DNA of 59,982 bases, from positions 1 through 59,982 of the forward strand of contig JYOE01000028.1 in NCBI GenBank assembly GCA_000955875.1, written 5' to 3'. This document shows, piece by piece, positions 41,727-49,560 of the stretch; position 1 is the first letter of the stretch; every line of letters begins with the position of its first letter. The position numbers were made by a program, and so were the translations under genes. The notes under the pieces were generated by a model, which saw nothing but the letters and a program-made list of their open reading frames with translations, had not been told where the DNA came from and searched no databases. Source of the stretch: Terrabacter sp. 28. GTDB taxonomy: Bacteria; Actinomycetota; Actinomycetes; Actinomycetales; Dermatophilaceae.

Positions 41727-42191
41727 TCAGTCGGTGACGGCGTCGGCCCCGTCACCGGGCCGGACGCGTGGGTACTCGATCTTCGGGCAGGTGTCCATGA
41801 CGACCGAGAGCCCGGCCGCCTCGGCGCGGGCGGCCGCGTCGTCGTCGATGACGCCGAGCTGGAGCCACAGCGCCTCGATGCCGAGCCGGGCGCTCTCGGC
41901 GATGGCCTCGTCGACGACCGCGCCCACGCGCCCGCTGTTGACGAAGCAGTCGACGACCTTGACCACCGTGCCGTCGGGGATGTCGGCGAGGGTCTTGTAG
42001 CCCTGCGCGCCGTGCACGGTCGCGGCGGTGGGGTGGACGGGCACGAGTCGGATGCCGAGCTCGCGCTGGAGCCACAGCGAGACCCGGTATGCCGTGCGGT
42101 CGGGGTTGTCACCGAGGCCCACGACGGCCCACGTCGCCGGGGTGTAGAGCAGGTCGCGGATGACGTCGGGGTCGTTGCGGTGCAGGCTCAT
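41727..42191 (-). CDS. CoA-binding (succinyl-CoA synthetase-like) domain protein
   Basis: A 154-residue single Rossmann-type CoA-binding domain (YccU-like). It has WAVVGLGDNPDRTAYRVS, RLVPVHPTAATVHGAQGYKTL, VVDCFVNSGRVGAVVDEAI and ALWLQLGVIDDDAAARAEAAG, then VVMDTCPKIEYPR. The role of these stand-alone domains is not established. It converges on purE with a 34-base gap. Confidence 0.9.
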   Translation of the reverse strand: MSLHRNDPDVIRDLLYTPATWAVVGLGDNPDRTAYRVSLWLQRELGIRLVPVHPTAATVHGAQGYKTLADIPDGTVVKVVDCFVNSGRVGAVVDEAIAESARLGIEALWLQLGVIDDDAAARAEAAGLSVVMDTCPKIEYPRVRPGDGADAVTD

Positions 42192-42264
42192 GGCCCCATC
42201 CTCACACGCGGGCCGGTGGTGGTCGCGCGTCGATGATGCCCGGAGCGTCCCCAGCCGACCGTGG

Positions 42265-42270
42265 TTGGAT
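42265..42270 (+). promoter_or_regulatory. possible -10 box of the LLM oxidoreductase gene
   Basis: TTGGAT ends seven bases before the ATG. The same GGTTGGATGGA context precedes lpdA (about 9846-9856), suggesting a shared leaderless promoter variant. Confidence 0.35.
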
Positions 42271-42276
42271 GGACGG

Positions 42277-43296
42277 ATGCGATTTGGAATGTTCGTCCCC
42301 CAGGGTTGGCGCATGGATCTCGTCGGCATCGAGCCGGCGCAGCAGTGGGAAGCCATGGTCAACCTCGCCAAGCACGCCGACGACGGCGACGTCTTCGAGT
42401 CCATCTGGGTCTACGACCACTTCCACACCGTGCCGGAGCCCTCGGACGAGGCGACGCACGAGGCGTGGACGCTCATGGCGGCCTTCGCGGCCGCGACGAG
42501 CCGGGTGCGCCTCGGCCAGATGTGCACCTGCATGGCCTACCGCAACCCCGCCTACCTCGCGAAGGTCGCGGCGACGGTCGACGTCATCTCGGGCGGCCGC
42601 ACCGAGATGGGCATCGGCGCCGGCTGGTACGAGCACGAGTGGCGCGCCTACGGCTACGGCTTCCCCAAGGCGGGCGACCGCCTGGGCAGGCTGCGCGAGG
42701 GCGTCCAGGTCTTCCGCGACATGTGGACCAAGGGCTCGGCCACGCTCGACGGCACGTACTACCAGGTCGACGGCGCCCTCTGCGCCCCGCGGCCGCTGCA
42801 GGGCACGAGCCACCCGGGCAGCGCCGCCAACGGCATCCCCATGTGGATCGCCGGCGGCGGCGAGAAGGTCACGCTCAAGATCGTCGCCCAGTACGCCGAC
42901 TACGCGAACGTCGACGGCACGCCCGACGGCTTCACGCGCAAGAGCGAGATCCTCGAGGGCCACTGCAAGGACGTCGGCCGCGACTTCGGCTCGATCGTGC
43001 GCTCGGCCAACTACAACGTCGTCATCGGCGAGACCGAGGCCGACGTCGAGGACCGCCTCGCCTTCAACGGCGAGCTGCTGCGCCGCGGCGGCGTGCCCGA
43101 GAAGAAGGTCGAGGAGCACGTCGCGAACCTGCGCACGCAGCCCGCGGTCGGCACGCCGGAGAAGATCGTCGAGATGTTCAAGGACATGGAGGCGCGCGGC
43201 ATGACGTACGCGATCACCTACTTCGGCGAAGCGGCGTACGACCGCTCGGGCATCGAGCTCTTCGAGGACAAGGTCGCCCCCGAGCTCAAGGGCTGA
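42277..43296 (+). CDS. LLM-class (F420-dependent type) oxidoreductase
   Basis: A 339-residue luciferase-like monooxygenase-fold protein. It shows MRFGMFVPQGWRMDL, ESIWVYDHFHTVP, a CTCMAYRNPAYLAKVAATVD strand-helix, and VISGGRTEMGIGAGWYEHEW, all typical of actinobacterial F420-dependent family members. A late GIPMWIAGGGEKVTL segment is where cofactor phosphate usually binds. The real substrate and cofactor (F420 or FMN) are unknown. It converges on the leg locus ptmA gene with a 20-base gap. Confidence 0.9.
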   Translation: MRFGMFVPQGWRMDLVGIEPAQQWEAMVNLAKHADDGDVFESIWVYDHFHTVPEPSDEATHEAWTLMAAFAAATSRVRLGQMCTCMAYRNPAYLAKVAATVDVISGGRTEMGIGAGWYEHEWRAYGYGFPKAGDRLGRLREGVQVFRDMWTKGSATLDGTYYQVDGALCAPRPLQGTSHPGSAANGIPMWIAGGGEKVTLKIVAQYADYANVDGTPDGFTRKSEILEGHCKDVGRDFGSIVRSANYNVVIGETEADVEDRLAFNGELLRRGGVPEKKVEEHVANLRTQPAVGTPEKIVEMFKDMEARGMTYAITYFGEAAYDRSGIELFEDKVAPELKG

Positions 43297-43316
43297 GTGC
43301 CGGTCGGCTGGGCGGC

Positions 43317-44093
43317 CTACCAGGCCGTCCAGCCGCCGTCGACGGCGACGACCTGCCCGGTGACGTACGCCGACGCGTCCGACGCGAGCCACGAGACGAC
43401 ACCCCTGAAGTCGTCCTCGGTGCCCATCCGCCCCAACGGGGTGAGCCGTTCGTAGCGTCCCACGAAGGCCTCGTCCTGCCCGCGCGCGATGCCGCCGGGG
43501 GCGAAGGCGTTGACGCGCACCTCCGGTGCGAGAACCGTGGACAGGTAGCGGGTCAGCTGCGCGAGCCCTCCCTTGCTGGCTGCGTAGGCCGCCGGGTTGC
43601 CCATGCGCGTGCCCTCGTAGAGCCCCATGTTGGGTCCGACGAGCCCGTAGATGCTCGAGACGTTGACGACGCTGCCGTGACCGCTGGCGCGCAGCAGGGG
43701 CGCGAGGCGGCGGGTCAGCGAGAAGGGCGCCGTCAGGTTGAGGGCCAGCGCCATCGTGAAGGCCTCGTCGGTCTGCTCGTCGAACGGGACGGCATACCCG
43801 GGAACGCCGGAGGTGCCGGTGAACGCGGCGTTGTTGACGAGCACGTCGCAGGCGCCGAGGTCGGTGACGGTGCCGACGACGTGCGACAGGCCGTGCGGGT
43901 CGAGGAGGTTAGCGCCGAGCGCCACGTGGCCCGAGCCCGGCAGCTCGTCGGCCGCCGTGGAGCACGCCGTCTCGTCGAGGTCGACGACGACGACGCGGGC
44001 GCCTGCGGTCGCGAGCGCGTCGGCGAGCACCCGTCCGAGGGGGCCGGCGCCGCCGGTGACGACGGCGGTGCGTCCGTTCAGGTCGGTCGTCAT
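43317..44093 (-). CDS. ptmA: short-chain dehydrogenase, PtmA-like
   Basis: A 258-residue SDR with TGGAGPLGRVLADALA (NAD(P)-binding), NNAAFTGTSG, a catalytic Ser in NVSSIYGLVGP and the Tyr-Lys pair in YAASKGG, all present. The last residues VDGGWTAW match the family end. It closes the minus-strand operon ptmF-ptmB-ptmA, the same order as the Cj1330-Cj1332 genes of Campylobacter jejuni as I recall. There PtmA is linked to legionaminic acid precursor supply. Its start overlaps the stop of the cytidylyltransferase gene (ATGA). The exact reaction is unproven. Confidence 0.85.
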   Translation of the reverse strand: MTTDLNGRTAVVTGGAGPLGRVLADALATAGARVVVVDLDETACSTAADELPGSGHVALGANLLDPHGLSHVVGTVTDLGACDVLVNNAAFTGTSGVPGYAVPFDEQTDEAFTMALALNLTAPFSLTRRLAPLLRASGHGSVVNVSSIYGLVGPNMGLYEGTRMGNPAAYAASKGGLAQLTRYLSTVLAPEVRVNAFAPGGIARGQDEAFVGRYERLTPLGRMGTEDDFRGVVSWLASDASAYVTGQVVAVDGGWTAW

Positions 44094-44893
44094 CGGACGG
44101 TCTCCTCGGTGGCCGCGACGGTGTCGAGCCAGGGCAGTCTGATGAGCCCGGCTCCGATGAGGGCCTCGATGAGGCGGAACTCGTACTCGTCGTCGATCGA
44201 GAACGCCTGGGCCTCCGGGATCTCCAGCCCCGCGTGGGTGCCCTCGTCGAACCACGAGGCCTCGAGACGGCGCACGAAGTCGGCCCGCCAGAGGTAGAAG
44301 TTGCCGTTGATGCGCAGGAACCGGTCGACGTCCTGGCGGCGGGTGACGCCGGTGCCGGCGTCGAAGTAGCGGCCCAGGGCGCCGTCACGACCGGCGTCGG
44401 GGCGCACGCCCACCCAGACGGGGTTGAAGGTCGGCTCGGACACGCTGATGACGCCGTCGAGCGCAGGGGTGTCGGTGAGGCGGCGGGCGGCCTCGGCGAG
44501 CTGGTCGGGCACCCGCGCGGGGCTGGTCGGGTCGAGGAGGAGCACGGCGTCGTAGGCGCTGCCCTCGTCGTGCTCGGCCCACTCGAGGGCGTGCCGCACG
44601 ACGGGCGCCATCGGGGTGTCGTCGGCGGCGAGCTCCGCGGGCCGCAGGAAGGGCGCCTCCCCACCGTGCTCGCGCACGACGCCGGCGATCTCGTCGGAGT
44701 CCGTCGTCACGATGCAGCGTGTGACCTCGGGCGTCAGCGCGGCGGCGCGCACGCTGTGCACGATGAGCGGCAGACCCCACATCGGACGGATGTTCTTGCC
44801 GGGCAGGCCCTTCGAGCCCCCTCGCGCCGGGATGACGGCGAGGATGCGTGGCGTGGCGTGCGGGGCGTGCGGGGGCTGCGGGGCGTCGGTCAC
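44090..44893 (-). CDS. legF: CMP-nonulosonate (legionaminate) cytidylyltransferase
   Basis: A 267-residue NeuA/PtmB-type enzyme that activates a nonulosonic acid with CTP. It has the hallmark IPARGGSKGLPGKNIR near residue 20, VTRCIVTTDSDEIA, LLDPTSPARVP, and a FYLWRADFVRR segment. The genomic context of LegB/LegC/PtmE genes makes CMP-legionaminate the likelier product than CMP-Neu5Ac. It starts with a GTG that overlaps the stop of the upstream oxidoreductase. Confidence 0.9.
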   Translation of the reverse strand: MTDAPQPPHAPHATPRILAVIPARGGSKGLPGKNIRPMWGLPLIVHSVRAAALTPEVTRCIVTTDSDEIAGVVREHGGEAPFLRPAELAADDTPMAPVVRHALEWAEHDEGSAYDAVLLLDPTSPARVPDQLAEAARRLTDTPALDGVISVSEPTFNPVWVGVRPDAGRDGALGRYFDAGTGVTRRQDVDRFLRINGNFYLWRADFVRRLEASWFDEGTHAGLEIPEAQAFSIDDEYEFRLIEALIGAGLIRLPWLDTVAATEETVR

Positions 44894-45918
44894 GACGGCT
44901 CCTCCGGAGGGCTGGGTGCGAGGCCGGTGCCGGGTGCGCCGGCCCGTGCGGCGTCACACAGGGCCACAGCGGCGACCCCGTCTGCGAGGGTGGCGGGGGC
45001 GCCCCGGGCGATGCGCTCGTCGGCCGGCGCGGTGGGCAGCAGGTCGAGGGCGGCGCGGGCCTGGGTGCCCATGACGATGTCGCGGTCGCGGTCGAGGTCG
45101 AAGACCTGCTCGGTGGTGTCGCCCTCGGGTGTCGTGTGGCGCACCACGGCGTTCACCACGTCCCACTCGAGGCGGCCGCCGGGGGAGTGGACGACGACCC
45201 CGCGGCTCGTCGGGCGTGTGGTGTAGTCGAGGCGGGCCGTGACGGTGAAGGACCGGTCGGTGGACCACAGGAGCGTCGCCGCCTGGTCGGCCTCGATGTC
45301 GAGCGGACCGCTGGTCTCGACGGCCGCGCCGAGCAGGGTCGGTGCTCCGAAGAGGACGCCGGCGTAGTCGATCTCGTGCACGAGGTCGCGCAGGACCCCG
45401 CCTTCGTCGGCCCGCGCCGAGTAGGAGTCGCGGTAGTCGCGGTCGGGCCGCCAGTCGGGGAGCCAGGACTGCGACCACACGTGCGCGGACGCCGGCAGGT
45501 CGAGGTGGCTCACGAGTCGGCGCAGGTGGCGGAAGGCCTCGTGGGCGCGCAGCGGCGCGGCCACCCAGACGAGCGTGTGCCGCAGGTGCTCCACCAGCGC
45601 CGACGTGTCGGCGGCTGTCGGCGCGACGGGCTTCTCGAGCAGCACCTTCTCTGCGCCCCCGTCGAGGGCCTCGAGCGCGTCGGCGACGTGGCGCGACGTG
45701 TCGGTGGCGACGACGACGAGGGCGGCTCCGCGCACGGCGCCGGGCCCGGTCGTGTCGTCGAGCAGGCGCGCACCGGTGGCCTCGTCCACGGCGCCGGCAC
45801 CTGCCGGGCCCCGGTCACGGACCGGCCAGAGAGCGACGTCGGCCCCGACCTGGCGGAAGACGCGCGCGTGCCGCTGCCCGATCGAGCCGGACCCGCGCAC
45901 GACGACGCTCGCGCTCAC
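44890..45918 (-). CDS. ptmF: Gfo/Idh/MocA oxidoreductase, PtmF-like
   Basis: A 342-residue NAD(P)-dependent sugar oxidoreductase. It starts ASVVVRGSGSIGQRHARVFR, a Rossmann motif with GxGxIG. LLEKPVAPTA carries the EKP signature, and VHEIDYAGVLFG contains the family His region. As first gene of the ptmF-ptmB-ptmA operon it matches the Cj1330-type protein of the legionaminic cluster, whose role in supplying the amino-sugar precursor is only proposed. It starts with GTG at 45918, only 44 bases from the divergent flippase start. Confidence 0.85.
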   Translation of the reverse strand: MSASVVVRGSGSIGQRHARVFRQVGADVALWPVRDRGPAGAGAVDEATGARLLDDTTGPGAVRGAALVVVATDTSRHVADALEALDGGAEKVLLEKPVAPTAADTSALVEHLRHTLVWVAAPLRAHEAFRHLRRLVSHLDLPASAHVWSQSWLPDWRPDRDYRDSYSARADEGGVLRDLVHEIDYAGVLFGAPTLLGAAVETSGPLDIEADQAATLLWSTDRSFTVTARLDYTTRPTSRGVVVHSPGGRLEWDVVNAVVRHTTPEGDTTEQVFDLDRDRDIVMGTQARAALDLLPTAPADERIARGAPATLADGVAAVALCDAARAGAPGTGLAPSPPEEPS

Positions 45919-45962
45919 GACGCGCTCACCCGGCCCTCCTTCGCCCTAGTAGGTTTCCCATC
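45919..45962. promoter_or_regulatory. compact divergent promoter region of the legionaminic locus
   Basis: Only 44 bases separate the two divergent operons. On the plus strand TAGGTT (45950-45955) ends seven bases before the flippase GTG, indicating a leaderless start. The minus-strand box is not clear, and no ribosome-binding site fits either gene well. Both operons must share control elements here or depend on elements inside the genes. Confidence 0.45.
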
Positions 45963-47402
45963 GTGGCAGATCACCCCGACGCACCCGCGCCCGACACCGG
46001 GCGCGTGGAGCCTTCTGGTCGCCAGGGCGACGTCAACCCTCCACCCGGTGCTGCTTCTCTCGGTGCGCACTCGGTGATCTACCTGCTCGGCACCGCCCTG
46101 CAGGGCCTGGGCGTGCTGCTCGTGCTGCCCTTCGCCACCCGGCTGCTCGGTGAGGTGGAGTACGGCAAGGTCGCGACGGCGCTCGTGGTGGTCCAGATGG
46201 TCGGCACCGTGGCGGCCGCGGGGCTGCCCCAGGTGATCCTGCGCGAGTACCACCGGGGCGAGGACGGCCCGACCGCCGGACGCGCGCTGGCAGGCACCAT
46301 GGTCGGCCTCGCCGTCGCGCTCGCCGTGCTCGGGGTCGCACTCGGGGGCGTCCTCTCCGCCACGGGGCGTGTCGACTTCCGCCAGTGGTGCCTCGTCGTC
46401 GTCGCGAGCGCCGCCCTCACGACCGTGGTCGCGGGGCAGTCGCTGTCGCGGGCACGGCTGCGCCCCTTCCACTTCCTCGCGCTCGCGATCGTCTCGACGG
46501 TGGTGGCACACCTCTCGGGTCTGCTTGCAGCGCAAGGGGACCGGTCCTCGCGGACGTACCTGACGGCATACGCGGCAGCGCTCGTCGTCGCAGCGGTGCT
46601 TGCCTTGGTCGTCGGGCGACCACTGCCACCCACCGCCGCGCGCCAGAGGGTGCGCGCGGGTGTGCGGCTGGCCGCGCCGCTGCTGCCGCAGGCGGTGGCG
46701 ATGCTCGGCCTGCTCATGGGCGACGTGCTGCTCGCGAACCGGCTGCTCGGCGACGCCGCTGCCGGCAGCTACCAGGTGGCGCTCCAGATCGGGAACATCC
46801 CGTTCGTGCTCGCCGTCGCGCTCTTCAACGGCTGGAGCCCGCTCGTCCTCTCCCGGCCTCTCGCTGACCGGTGGGCCTGGGCCCGCCGCAGTGGCACGGC
46901 CCTGCTCACGGTCGTCGTCGTCGGCGCGGGCCTCGTGGCCGGGGTCTCGTACTGGGTCTCGTTCGTGCTGGCCGGCGAGGGTTTCGACGTCGGGGCCATC
47001 GGCGGCACCGCAGCGCTGCTGACGTTCGTCGCCGTGCTCTACATGCTCTACCAGGGCTCCTCGCTCGCCGTGCTCGACAGCGAGCGCACCGGGTGGCTCG
47101 CGGCCGGTGCGCTTGCGGGCCTGGCGGTCATGGCCGCGCTTGCCGTGCTGCTGGCCTCGGACCTCTCCCTCGACGGAGTGGCGCTCGCGAAGGTGGCCGG
47201 CTACCTCACGTTGACGGCGGTGACCGTCGCGGTCGGCCGGCGCGAGCTGCGCTGGCCGGTGGAGGCCTGGCTCGCCGTGGCCGTGGCCGTGGTCGCAACG
47301 GTCCTGTCGTTCCACTACCTCTCGGGGGTGCTCGCCGTGGTGCTGCTGCTGGTGGGTGGGGCGATCATCGCGCCGAGAGTGCTGCGGACGCTGCGCGGAT
47401 AG
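45963..47402 (+). CDS. Wzx-type polysaccharide flippase
   Basis: A 479-residue membrane protein of the oligosaccharide flippase/MOP superfamily. After a polar N-terminus (about 40 residues) come about 12-14 hydrophobic helices, starting SVIYLLGTALQGLGVLLVLPFATRLLGEVEYG, where the LLG..EYG motif is typical. It would move a lipid-linked glycan unit across the membrane. It opens the plus-strand operon of the nonulosonic acid locus, so its cargo may contain legionaminic acid. Confidence 0.88.
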   Translation: MADHPDAPAPDTGRVEPSGRQGDVNPPPGAASLGAHSVIYLLGTALQGLGVLLVLPFATRLLGEVEYGKVATALVVVQMVGTVAAAGLPQVILREYHRGEDGPTAGRALAGTMVGLAVALAVLGVALGGVLSATGRVDFRQWCLVVVASAALTTVVAGQSLSRARLRPFHFLALAIVSTVVAHLSGLLAAQGDRSSRTYLTAYAAALVVAAVLALVVGRPLPPTAARQRVRAGVRLAAPLLPQAVAMLGLLMGDVLLANRLLGDAAAGSYQVALQIGNIPFVLAVALFNGWSPLVLSRPLADRWAWARRSGTALLTVVVVGAGLVAGVSYWVSFVLAGEGFDVGAIGGTAALLTFVAVLYMLYQGSSLAVLDSERTGWLAAGALAGLAVMAALAVLLASDLSLDGVALAKVAGYLTLTAVTVAVGRRELRWPVEAWLAVAVAVVATVLSFHYLSGVLAVVLLLVGGAIIAPRVLRTLRG

Positions 47403-47405
47403 GAT
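47400..47405 (+). promoter_or_regulatory. possible internal promoter before the glycosyltransferase gene
   Basis: TAGGAT overlaps the flippase stop codon and is followed by a leader of about 48 bases with AGGAGA before the GTG at 47460. The gap of 57 bases is the largest within the plus-strand operon. Confidence 0.3.
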
Positions 47406-47459
47406 GGACCGCTCGCGCGCCGCAGACCCGACCGAACGACACGCAGGAGACACGCTTAC

Positions 47460-48896
47460 GTGGTGACACCACTCGTCCACATGGGGTTGGGCTACGACGA
47501 CCTGCTGGTGCCGGCCCTCGTGCACGCCGGCTTCGAGACGAAGGACCTCGTCCTCGTCGTGCGCACCGATGCCAACCTCGCGTGGGTGCGCCGGCACGCG
47601 CCACGTGCCACGACCGTGCGCCTGCCGTATGCCGCCGCGCGCAAGGCGAACGTCGTCAGCGGGCTCGCGCCCCACGCGGCTCTCAAGCGGGCCTGTGCGG
47701 GGGTCGGTCTCGACGTGCTCGACCTGCTCGTCTCCGAGCGGGCCCTGCGCCGCAACCGCGTCGACACCGCGATGAACTTCCTCAACCTCGCGGCCGAGGA
47801 GCTCGAGTCGGCGCTCGAGGGCCGCGGGCCGGTGCTCGCCCTCGTCGAGTTCACCGTCACGTCCGAGCTGCTGACGGCCGGCCTCGTCACCCACCACGGC
47901 GGTCTCGCGACCTGGCCCCGCGGCATACGGCTGCCGTCCGACCGCTTCGGCCTCATCGGCGCCCCCCGCGGCACGACCCTCTGGAAGCGCGAGGTCGAGG
48001 ACCCGTCGGCGCTCGCCGCGGGCCGCGCCTTCATCGACACGTGGCGGGCCGAGCACGGCCGGCCGATGGGCTTCGCGCGCAACCTCAAGGTCGAGACGGG
48101 GCAGGAGATCTGGCGCCTCGCGACCGACCGCATCAAGGAGTTCGCCGTCGACCGCGGCGCGAACCTCCAGCTGCCGCGCCCGAGCGACTACGCCCGGCTG
48201 CCGTGGCTCAACCCCGTCAAGGCCCGGCTCAACCTGCGCGAGTACCAGTCGCGCCGGTGGGACCCGGTGCCCGAGAAGTTCGTCTTCCTGCCGCTGCAGG
48301 TGCAGCCCGAGTCGAGCGCCGACGTCATGGGCCAGGAGTGGCGCGACCAGGCCTACACCGCGCGCGTCCTCGCCGACGCGCTCGCGCCGCTCGGCATCGG
48401 TGTCGCCGTCAAGGAGCACGCGCACTTCATGTGGCGGCGCGACCCCGACTACTGGCCCCAGTTCGACGTCCACCCCGGCATCGCGACGATCGACCCCTTC
48501 GCCGACTCGCGCGAGCTGATGAAGCAGGCGGTCTTCACCGTGACCGCGACCGGGACGGTCGGCCTCGAGGCCGGCCTGCTCGGGCTGCCCGTCGTGACGG
48601 GAGCCGACATGCCCTGGAGCGGCCTCGGCAACATCGCGCGCCTCGACTCTCCCGACGACCTCACGCAGTTCGTCGCCGACCGGGGCTGGGAGTCGCTGCA
48701 CGCCGATCAGGCCGACATCGACGACTGGTTCGTGCAGGACTACGTGCGCAACTCGTGGGAGGGCCTCGTGCTCGACCCGCCCCGGGTGCCGGCCGTCCTC
48801 GAGCCCGACAACATCCGCAAGGTCGGCGGCGCGCTCGGCGAGGCAGCCGCCTCCCTGGGCCACCGCGCCGGCGTCACTGCGACCGGAAAGGCCTGA
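47460..48896 (+). CDS. capsule/surface polysaccharide glycosyltransferase-like protein
   Basis: A 478-residue cytoplasmic protein. The C-terminal half (about 280-450) has FVFLPLQVQPESSADVMG, IGVAVKEHAHFMW and TVTATGTVGLEAGLLGLPVVTG. This is the pattern of capsule-synthesis (KpsC/KpsS-like, GT-B) proteins, where the final motif is the sugar-nucleotide/acceptor region. The N-terminal half (MGLGYDDLLVPALVHAGFET) looks like the first GT-B Rossmann domain. Since no other transferase gene is in the locus, it is the best candidate for adding legionaminic acid (from the CMP sugar) or assembling the glycan. This is inference. A GTG three bases downstream is an alternative start. Confidence 0.7.
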   Translation: MVTPLVHMGLGYDDLLVPALVHAGFETKDLVLVVRTDANLAWVRRHAPRATTVRLPYAAARKANVVSGLAPHAALKRACAGVGLDVLDLLVSERALRRNRVDTAMNFLNLAAEELESALEGRGPVLALVEFTVTSELLTAGLVTHHGGLATWPRGIRLPSDRFGLIGAPRGTTLWKREVEDPSALAAGRAFIDTWRAEHGRPMGFARNLKVETGQEIWRLATDRIKEFAVDRGANLQLPRPSDYARLPWLNPVKARLNLREYQSRRWDPVPEKFVFLPLQVQPESSADVMGQEWRDQAYTARVLADALAPLGIGVAVKEHAHFMWRRDPDYWPQFDVHPGIATIDPFADSRELMKQAVFTVTATGTVGLEAGLLGLPVVTGADMPWSGLGNIARLDSPDDLTQFVADRGWESLHADQADIDDWFVQDYVRNSWEGLVLDPPRVPAVLEPDNIRKVGGALGEAAASLGHRAGVTATGKA

Positions 48897-48897
48897 G

Positions 48898-49560
48898 ATG
48901 ACAGGCGACTCGTCCGGCTGGGTGGTGCTCGGCGCGGGGGGCCACGCGCGCTCCGTCGTCGACGTGCTCGAGCGCGCCGGACACACCGTCGTCGCGGTGA
49001 GCGGCGCCGAGACCGGCGGTGAGCCCTGGCACGTCGACGTGCTGGGCGACGACCGCGAGGCCTTCGAGCTGATCGGCACGCGCCGCCTGCGCGCCGTCGT
49101 CGCGATCGGCGCCGGCCACGCCCGCAGCGCCCTCGTGCGCGAGCTGCTCGACCGCGAGCTCGAGGTGCCACCTGTCGTGGCGTCGACCGCGACCGTGTCG
49201 CCGCGCAGCGTGCTCGGAGCCGGCACCGTCGTGCTCGAGCACGCCCACGTCGGGCCCGCCTCGCGCGTCGGCGAGGCCGTGATCGTCAACACCGGAGCCA
49301 TCGTCGAGCACGACTGCCGCGTCGGGGCCGGCAGCCACGTCGCGCCCGGTGCGGTCCTGCTCGGTGGGGCGTCCGTCGGTGGCGGCGTCCTCGTCGGCAG
49401 CGGGGCGCGCGTGCTGCCCCGCGTCACGGTCGGTGCCGGTGCGACCATCGGCGCCGGAGCCGTCGTCACCGGACACGTGGCCGACGGTCAGACCGTCATC
49501 GGCGTCCCCGCCGTCACCCGAGGCGTCGGCCGTGCCTCCCGAACCGGAGGCACCTCGTGA
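48898..49560 (+). CDS. legH: left-handed beta-helix acetyltransferase, LegH/NeuD-like
   Basis: A 220-residue protein. A small Rossmann-like N-terminal domain (WVVLGAGGHARSVVDVLERA) is followed by hexapeptide repeats (about 100-205), such as VLGAGTVVLEHAHVGPASRVGEA, AIVEHDCRVGAGSHVAPGAV, where the His in VEHDC is the catalytic base of the PglD/NeuD group. This is the sugar N- or O-acyltransferase type. In the legionaminic route LegH acetylates the 4-amino group added by LegC. It lies two bases after the transferase gene and its stop overlaps the synthase start (GTGA). Confidence 0.85.
   Translation: MTGDSSGWVVLGAGGHARSVVDVLERAGHTVVAVSGAETGGEPWHVDVLGDDREAFELIGTRRLRAVVAIGAGHARSALVRELLDRELEVPPVVASTATVSPRSVLGAGTVVLEHAHVGPASRVGEAVIVNTGAIVEHDCRVGAGSHVAPGAVLLGGASVGGGVLVGSGARVLPRVTVGAGATIGAGAVVTGHVADGQTVIGVPAVTRGVGRASRTGGTS

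Noticed and set aside
45915..49469. Very long open frame of 1184 codons on the minus strand
   Set aside because: It runs opposite the flippase, transferase and legH genes, has low-complexity Arg/Pro/Gly content and no recognisable domain. It is a by-product of high GC.
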